Below are positions 5,309 through 8,180 of a stretch of 8,180 nucleotides of DNA, piece after piece. The stretch is taken from assembly GCA_020050375.1 (NCBI GenBank), contig JAGVKR010000263.1, forward strand, positions 1 to 8,180. The letters run 5' to 3'. The DNA comes from Planctomycetales bacterium. GTDB taxonomy: Bacteria; Planctomycetota; Planctomycetia; Planctomycetales; Planctomycetaceae. The position numbers and the translations under genes were made by a program. The notes beneath the pieces were generated by a model, which saw nothing but the letters and a program-made list of their open reading frames with translations, ran no database searches and was not told the DNA's origin. Every line of letters begins with the position of its first letter. Position 1 is the stretch's first letter.

Positions 5309-7072
5309 ATGCCCGACGAGCTCGTTCCCGACGATGTCATTCCGCATCAGACCTTGCCGCCGCTTCGGTATCGGGATCTGCCCGAAGCACCGCACTGGAC
5401 AAAGCTGGTTGGTCCGAGCGTCATCCTCGCCGGTTTGTCGCTGGGGTCGGGGGAGTTCGTCTTCTGGCCGTACATCACCTACAAGAGCGGGTTCGTCTTC
5501 TTCTGGGCCTGCATGCTGGGCGTGTTGACGCAGTTCTTCATGAACATGGAGATCGAGCGCTGGACGCTGGCGACCGGGGAGAGTGCGATCACCGGTTTCT
5601 GTCGGCTCAGCCGGATCTGGGCGCCGGTCATGCTCTTGCTCAACTTCCTGCCGTGGATTTGGCCGGGCTGGGCGACCGGCGCCAGCCTGCTCTTGAGCTG
5701 GACGGTGTTTGGCGCTGTCGAAGAACCGGCCGTAACGACCGTTCCCCTTTCGGCCGAGGTGCGGGTGACGCTGCCTGCCGAACGGGAGCGATCGGCGAAG
5801 ATCGTGGTGGTCGAAAAGCAGCAGTCGCTGCGCTGGACCGGAGTGCTCGCTGAGGGCGACCGGGAATTATTGACGGCCGTGAACGCCGATCCCGCCTGGC
5901 AACGCGCGGTTGAGGCGCTCGTCGACAAGACGAAACATTCGCGAGGAGTGAAGTATGGGGCCCGGTACGTGAACTGGCTGGCGCTCGGGAGCCTGTTGCT
6001 CGTGGGGATCGTGCTGACCTCCAGCCCCGTGGTCTACAACACGGTTGAGCGCGTGCAGTTCTGGCTGGTGATGCTGATCTTCGTGATCGCCATCGTGCTG
6101 GGAGTGCTGTTCATCAAGCCGTACGCGGTAGGGGCCATGTTCCGCGGGATCGCGAATATCGGCGGGCTGCCTCCCGAATCGAGCGGGTTGCCGCTGATGG
6201 CGCTGCTCGGGGCCCTGGCCTTCGCTGGCGCGGGAGGGACGATGAATCTCGGCCAGAGCAATTTCATCAAAGACAAGGGCTACGGGATGGGGAAATACAT
6301 CGGGCGGATCACCAGCCCGATCACCGGCAACGAAGAGGCCGTTGCCGACACGGGGTTTCACTTTCCACACACGCCCGAGAACATGCGCCGCTGGCGTGAC
6401 TGGTGGCAGGCGGCGAATATCGAGCATTTCGTCAGCTTCTACCTGACATGCGTCGTCTGCCTGGTGCTGCTCGCGCTCTTGTCGTATTCGCTGTTCTACG
6501 ACGCCCGCGGACAGCTTCAGCCGGGGATGGAGCGCTTCGGCGAGGGAATGGATTTCGTCTACGGCGAGGCCGAGCTGATCGCCGGGTCGTTCGCGTCGGC
6601 GGCCGTCGGGAACACGTTTCGCGTGCTGTTCTTCGTGATGGGAATGGCGCTGTTGCTGACGACCGAGCTGGGAGTGCTCGACGCGACGGTGCGGATCGCG
6701 ACCGACGTGATCAAAGTCAATTTTCTCCGCGACAATCCCCGTTGGTCGCAATCGCGAATCTATTTCGTCCTGCTGTGGGCCGAGATCGCGATCGGCGCCT
6801 CGATCCTGCTGATCGGCAATTACAACCCGAGTTTCAAGGAGCCGCTGTTTCTGCTGAAGACCTCGGCGGCGATGAACGGCGGGGTGATGTTCATCTATTC
6901 GATGATTCTGCTTTATCTCAACAACAAGATTCTCTCGCGAAGCCTGTCGATGAGTCCGCTGCGCTTCGTGGCGATGGTCTGGGCGTGCGGGTTCTTCGGG
7001 TACTTCACGCTGCTCGCGCTCAAGCACGAGGTGATCCCGCACGTGCAGTCGCTGTTCGTGGCGCACCCGTAG
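5309..7072 (+). CDS. Nramp-like membrane transporter with atypical metal-site motifs
   Basis: The 587-residue protein has roughly 10-12 hydrophobic segments in the order of the Nramp (SLC11) family, which moves divalent metals with protons across the cytoplasmic membrane. The first helix, GPSVILAGLSLGSGEFVFWP (35-54), sits where Nramps carry DPGN but has GSGE (46-49) instead. The region matching helix 6, AGAGGTMNLGQSNF (306-319), lacks the MPH motif. The substrate is therefore uncertain. A soluble, charged insertion occupies about 136-220 between membrane segments, and a second hydrophilic loop about 320-370. The last helices end at AHP. I chose the ATG at 5309 (MPDELVPDD). The earlier in-frame ATG at 5261 lies inside the right arm of the GGATTC repeat and would add a 16-residue repeat-derived peptide. 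Neither start has a Shine-Dalgarno sequence. The gene stands alone and converges with a small secreted-protein gene. Confidence 0.8.
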   Translation: MPDELVPDDVIPHQTLPPLRYRDLPEAPHWTKLVGPSVILAGLSLGSGEFVFWPYITYKSGFVFFWACMLGVLTQFFMNMEIERWTLATGESAITGFCRLSRIWAPVMLLLNFLPWIWPGWATGASLLLSWTVFGAVEEPAVTTVPLSAEVRVTLPAERERSAKIVVVEKQQSLRWTGVLAEGDRELLTAVNADPAWQRAVEALVDKTKHSRGVKYGARYVNWLALGSLLLVGIVLTSSPVVYNTVERVQFWLVMLIFVIAIVLGVLFIKPYAVGAMFRGIANIGGLPPESSGLPLMALLGALAFAGAGGTMNLGQSNFIKDKGYGMGKYIGRITSPITGNEEAVADTGFHFPHTPENMRRWRDWWQAANIEHFVSFYLTCVVCLVLLALLSYSLFYDARGQLQPGMERFGEGMDFVYGEAELIAGSFASAAVGNTFRVLFFVMGMALLLTTELGVLDATVRIATDVIKVNFLRDNPRWSQSRIYFVLLWAEIAIGASILLIGNYNPSFKEPLFLLKTSAAMNGGVMFIYSMILLYLNNKILSRSLSMSPLRFVAMVWACGFFGYFTLLALKHEVIPHVQSLFVAHP

Positions 7073-7090
7073 AGGCCCGCCGGGGCATTG

Positions 7091-7119
7091 CGATTTCACG
7101 CAGCGGCGTGAACGAATCG
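7091..7119. terminator. Hairpin between convergent genes, possible bidirectional terminator
   Basis: TTCACGC (7095-7101), loop AGCG, GCGTGAA (7106-7112) is a perfect 7-bp stem. An outer CGAT/ATCG pairing extends it to 7091-7119. It fills the 57-base gap between the stop codons of the transporter and the small secreted-protein gene, which suits a shared transcription end. There is no T-run on either strand. Confidence 0.5.
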
Positions 7120-7129
7120 GAGGCCGCGA

Positions 7130-7513
7130 TCAGTTTCTGCGATTCGGGAAGTAGGCGGAGACCCAGGGCTTGTAAAGTCCGGGGTTGAGGTCTGTGGCGT
7201 AGTGCGTGTAAGGAATGGTCGGCCGTGTCGGCGAATAGCCGGCCCAGTGCTGGGCTTCGAGGATCGCGGCGCGCTCTTCGGCCCGCTTGCGGGCGCGTTT
7301 GTAGATCAGGTATTCGGCCGACGGAGTGGTCGGCGTGCTCTCATCACGGAATCGCGCCAGCCGGCCCCCGAGTTGAGGTCCGGGGCCGTTGTCCCGCGAG
7401 AGCTTCCGGTCCTGAGCGAGTCGCTCCTGGATCGACTTGTCCTGGGCGAACAGCGACGTCGTGGCAATGCTCGCCACCGACGTGATCAGAACGATGGGCA
7501 GCCAACGTGGCAT
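7130..7513 (-). CDS. Small secreted protein of unknown function
   Basis: The 127-residue product begins MPRWLPIVLITSVASIATTS, a signal peptide with a likely cleavage after LFA at residue 23. The mature protein has about 105 residues: a charged stretch (about 24-66), a probable basic helix (YLIYKRARKRAEERAAILEA, 68-87), then AGYSPTRPTIPYTHYA (91-106) and an aromatic, Pro-rich end with YKPWVSAYFP. The start at 7513 is fixed by AGGAGG six bases upstream and by the signal peptide. The frame opens earlier, but that part looks like chance translation. A GYSP-x-RP motif after a charged helix reminds me of small secreted planctomycete proteins, though I know no function for them. It may be periplasmic or surface-associated. 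It converges with the transporter gene. Confidence 0.78.
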   Translation of the reverse strand: MPRWLPIVLITSVASIATTSLFAQDKSIQERLAQDRKLSRDNGPGPQLGGRLARFRDESTPTTPSAEYLIYKRARKRAEERAAILEAQHWAGYSPTRPTIPYTHYATDLNPGLYKPWVSAYFPNRRN

Positions 7514-7519
7514 CGGAAC

Positions 7520-7525
7520 CCTCCT
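7520..7525 (-). promoter_or_regulatory. Ribosome binding site of the small secreted-protein gene
   Basis: AGGAGG on the minus strand lies six bases before the ATG at 7513. It decides the start in favour of the signal-peptide methionine over the longer open frame that reaches 7618. Confidence 0.8.
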
Positions 7526-7758
7526 GGCTCGCGGTAACTTCGGCCGCATTACGAGGCGCTTGACGCCCGGCATGCGGCCTCTCGATCCTTCCAGCACGTT
7601 TCGTAGGATCGGACGCAAAATACGGCCGCATGCAATCGCGATGCCGAAGCCGTCACAGTTTTCCCGAGCGGAACGCGAGGAAGAACCGACAGAACGCGAT
7701 CAGCCGCGAACGTCATCCAAACGCCGTGAATCACGGGGGCAGCCATTGCGGTCGCATG

Positions 7759-8180
7759 TCAGATCGCGGCCGGGCGTGCGGGACGGAGTCTTTGCAGCGA
7801 ATCTTCGCCCCCTTCGACGAGGCAGGCGTAGGCGAATTCCCCTTCGACCCAGGTCGAGGCGCAGAACGTGCGCCCGGGATAAAACGCGGGGCGACCGAGA
7901 AATGTCGTCGCGGTGGGGGGATTGACCAGACGGGCCACAGGCACAACGAGGAGTTTACCCCGCACGGCCTTGCCGTTTCGCGTGGCCGGAAGCTCGAATG
8001 AATACACGGCCACGTCCTGCTCCATCAATCGTCGGGGAGCCGCGAACACGGTTCGACTGTTCATCGAGCCGGCCGGGGGGGGCGCAGCTCCCTCCGCGAA
8101 TTCCGGCAGCGGATTTGCGCCAGGATCATCGGCTGCGACTTGCAAAATCAAGCTGTCGAGATTGACTGTCGGGCGGGACG
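7759..8180 (-). CDS. C-terminal part of an unidentified protein (5' end outside the window)
   Basis: The frame is open from the right window edge to a TGA at 7759-7761, giving 139 visible residues. No plausible start lies inside: the nearest, a TTG at 8151, has no ribosome binding site and the frame continues past it. The first part is loose and Pro/Ala-rich (AEGAAPPPAGS, 28-38). From about residue 55 it looks folded: VAVYSFELPATRNGKAVRGK, KLLVVPVARL, then FYPGRTFCASTWVEGEFAYA and CLVEGGEDSLQRLRP. Alternating hydrophobic strands ending in a WVEGEFAYACLVEGG-like hairpin recall the C-terminal domains of some planctomycete membrane-bound anti-sigma proteins, but this is from memory and weak. No membrane segment is visible in this part. 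A run of eight C residues codes for part of the Ala/Pro stretch. Confidence 0.65.
   Translation of the reverse strand, partial: SRPTVNLDSLILQVAADDPGANPLPEFAEGAAPPPAGSMNSRTVFAAPRRLMEQDVAVYSFELPATRNGKAVRGKLLVVPVARLVNPPTATTFLGRPAFYPGRTFCASTWVEGEFAYACLVEGGEDSLQRLRPARPAAI

Noticed and set aside
5867..7099. 410-codon minus-strand open frame opposite the transporter
   Set aside because: It is rich in His, Arg and Gln and without motifs. This is the usual antisense image of a GC-rich membrane-protein gene.
7514..7758. Gap between the two right-hand minus-strand genes, with CGATCCT/AGGATCG at 7583-7611 as a possible regulatory hairpin
   Set aside because: The 7-bp stem has a 15-base loop, with no other sign of a riboswitch or operator. 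The open frames in the gap look like chance translation.
1..8180. CRISPR array, tRNA, rRNA, or a defence or toxin-antitoxin system
   Set aside because: There are no regularly spaced identical repeats and no cloverleaf or rRNA-like segment. None of the supported genes belongs to a known defence or toxin family.

Overview
The window reads as a piece of a planctomycete chromosome, most likely from the Pirellulales/Planctomycetales side. This is inferred from the kinds of genes present: a secreted PQQ-repeat beta-propeller beginning WPQWGGP after its signal peptide, an ECF sigma factor, an atypical Nramp-like transporter, and small secreted proteins of unknown function. It also fits the high G+C content, the loose gene spacing and the intergenic GGATTCA/GGATTCG repeats. 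No rRNA, tRNA, CRISPR array or transposase gene was found.

Layout, left to right. (1) Bases 3-521 (+) hold the end of a gene for a membrane-anchored protein with one CXXCH heme c motif, probably cut by the window edge. (2) Bases 522-1415 hold no convincing gene. They contain a degenerate tandem repeat, a tract of GGATTC-type heptamers, and a 218-bp element bounded by 22-bp inverted repeats with a 20-bp hairpin inside it. (3) Bases 1416-2024 (+) encode a LOG-family nucleotide phosphoribohydrolase. (4) Two perfect 8-bp hairpins (2044-2096) form a REP-like doublet between LOG and the next gene. (5) Bases 2160-3494 (+) encode the secreted PQQ-type beta-propeller, with a clear ribosome binding site. 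(6) Bases 3638-4192 (-) encode an ECF sigma factor that converges on the propeller gene. (7) Bases 4193-5308 are mostly noncoding and unusually rich in small hairpins. One doubtful 96-codon frame with a strong Shine-Dalgarno sequence lies here on the minus strand, and an inverted pair of the GGATTC repeats ends the region. (8) Bases 5309-7072 (+) encode a large Nramp-like membrane transporter without the usual metal-binding motifs and with a soluble insertion. (9) Bases 7130-7513 (-) encode a small secreted protein with a good ribosome binding site. (10) Bases 7759-8180 (-) hold the C-terminal part of a protein that continues past the window.

The genes do not form an evident operon or pathway. 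Most are separate transcription units with convergent or divergent neighbours. The most unusual content is intergenic: three kinds of palindromic or repeat element (the 218-bp element, two hairpin doublets, and the heptamer repeats) occupy the gaps, with no transposase in view. I found no defence, mobile or biosynthetic system that I could call new. The best leads are the repeat elements and the motif-deviant transporter.
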